Part shown: positions 63,929 to 64,000 of the stretch, piece by piece
Position numbering within the stretch: the first letter of the stretch is position 1
Layout: each line of letters starts with the position of its first letter
NCBI RefSeq assembly: GCF_030269925.1
Contig: NC_085130.1
Location: 1,686,501-1,750,500, forward strand
Length of the DNA: 64,000 nucleotides
From: Bombyx mori
Taxonomy: Eukaryota > Arthropoda > Insecta > Lepidoptera > Bombycidae
Direction of reading: 5' to 3'
Position numbers and translations under genes: made by a program
The notes under the pieces: model-generated
What the model saw: only the letters and a program-made list of their open reading frames with translations
Told to the model about the DNA's origin: nothing
Databases searched by the model: none

Positions 63929-64000
63929 TTTTTTTATTGCTTAGATGGGTGGACGAGCTCACAGCCCACCTAGTGTTAAGTGGTTACTGGAGCCCATAGA
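63929..64000 (-). mobile_element. Bm1 SINE, cut by window end
   Basis: 'ttttttttattgcttagatg' onward, 3' end of a minus-strand copy. Confidence 0.85.

Noticed and set aside
1..64000. CRISPR arrays, rRNA, telomeric TTAGG arrays, bacterial operons
   Set aside because: No regularly spaced repeats, rRNA-like blocks, TTAGG runs or operon-like gene packing seen on either strand.

Overview
The window is eukaryotic, AT-rich and repeat-dense. It looks like silkworm (Bombyx) or a very close lepidopteran. The reasons are many copies of a Bm1-type tRNA-headed SINE, lepidopteran-style Helitrons (A|TC...CTRR|T ends), jockey/CR1-like and RTE-like LINE tails, and an R1-clade LINE. I see no bacterial or viral gene organisation, no CRISPR array, no rRNA and no convincing functional tRNA gene.

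Only two host-type genes are supported. Both encode classical short-chain dehydrogenases/reductases (SDRs) and they face each other tail to tail about 21 kb apart. SDR1 (+, 9045-13357) would encode 257 residues, but it is split after codon 33 by a 3.5-kb R1-clade LINE inserted on the opposite strand. The LINE has an 84-nt poly(A), a perfect 10-bp target duplication and a long open RT frame, which suggests a recent hit. SDR2 (-, 34431-35183) is an intact 250-codon single-exon gene, but its catalytic serine position is alanine.

The other large reading frame (-, 38499-41381, 960 aa) is an intact non-LTR retroelement protein. It carries an N-terminal C2H2 zinc finger, a reverse transcriptase with an unusual YLDDG active-site box, and a C-terminal restriction-like endonuclease.

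The rest is repeat-on-repeat. There are about 25 Bm1 SINE pieces (two SINE-in-SINE nests and one SINE inside a Helitron), four solo LTR-like elements plus a fragment, at least five Helitron families, a hAT-type MITE, a TA-flanked MITE, and LINE 3' ends of several families, some with clear target duplications. A further family has at least 18 pieces. It keeps the end of an arginine-rich reading frame, then about 300 nt of apparent 3' UTR, then a terminal hairpin whose stem changes in a compensatory way between copies, then poly(A). I do not recognise this last family and consider it the best candidate for something undescribed.

Layout: 1-9 kb repeats; 9-13.4 kb disrupted SDR1; 13.4-34 kb repeats; 34.4-35.2 kb SDR2; 35.2-38.5 kb repeats; 38.5-41.4 kb zinc-finger/RT/endonuclease element; 41.4-64 kb repeats with no supported host gene. 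Boundaries of old repeats are approximate, and family names rest on motif recognition, not on a database search.
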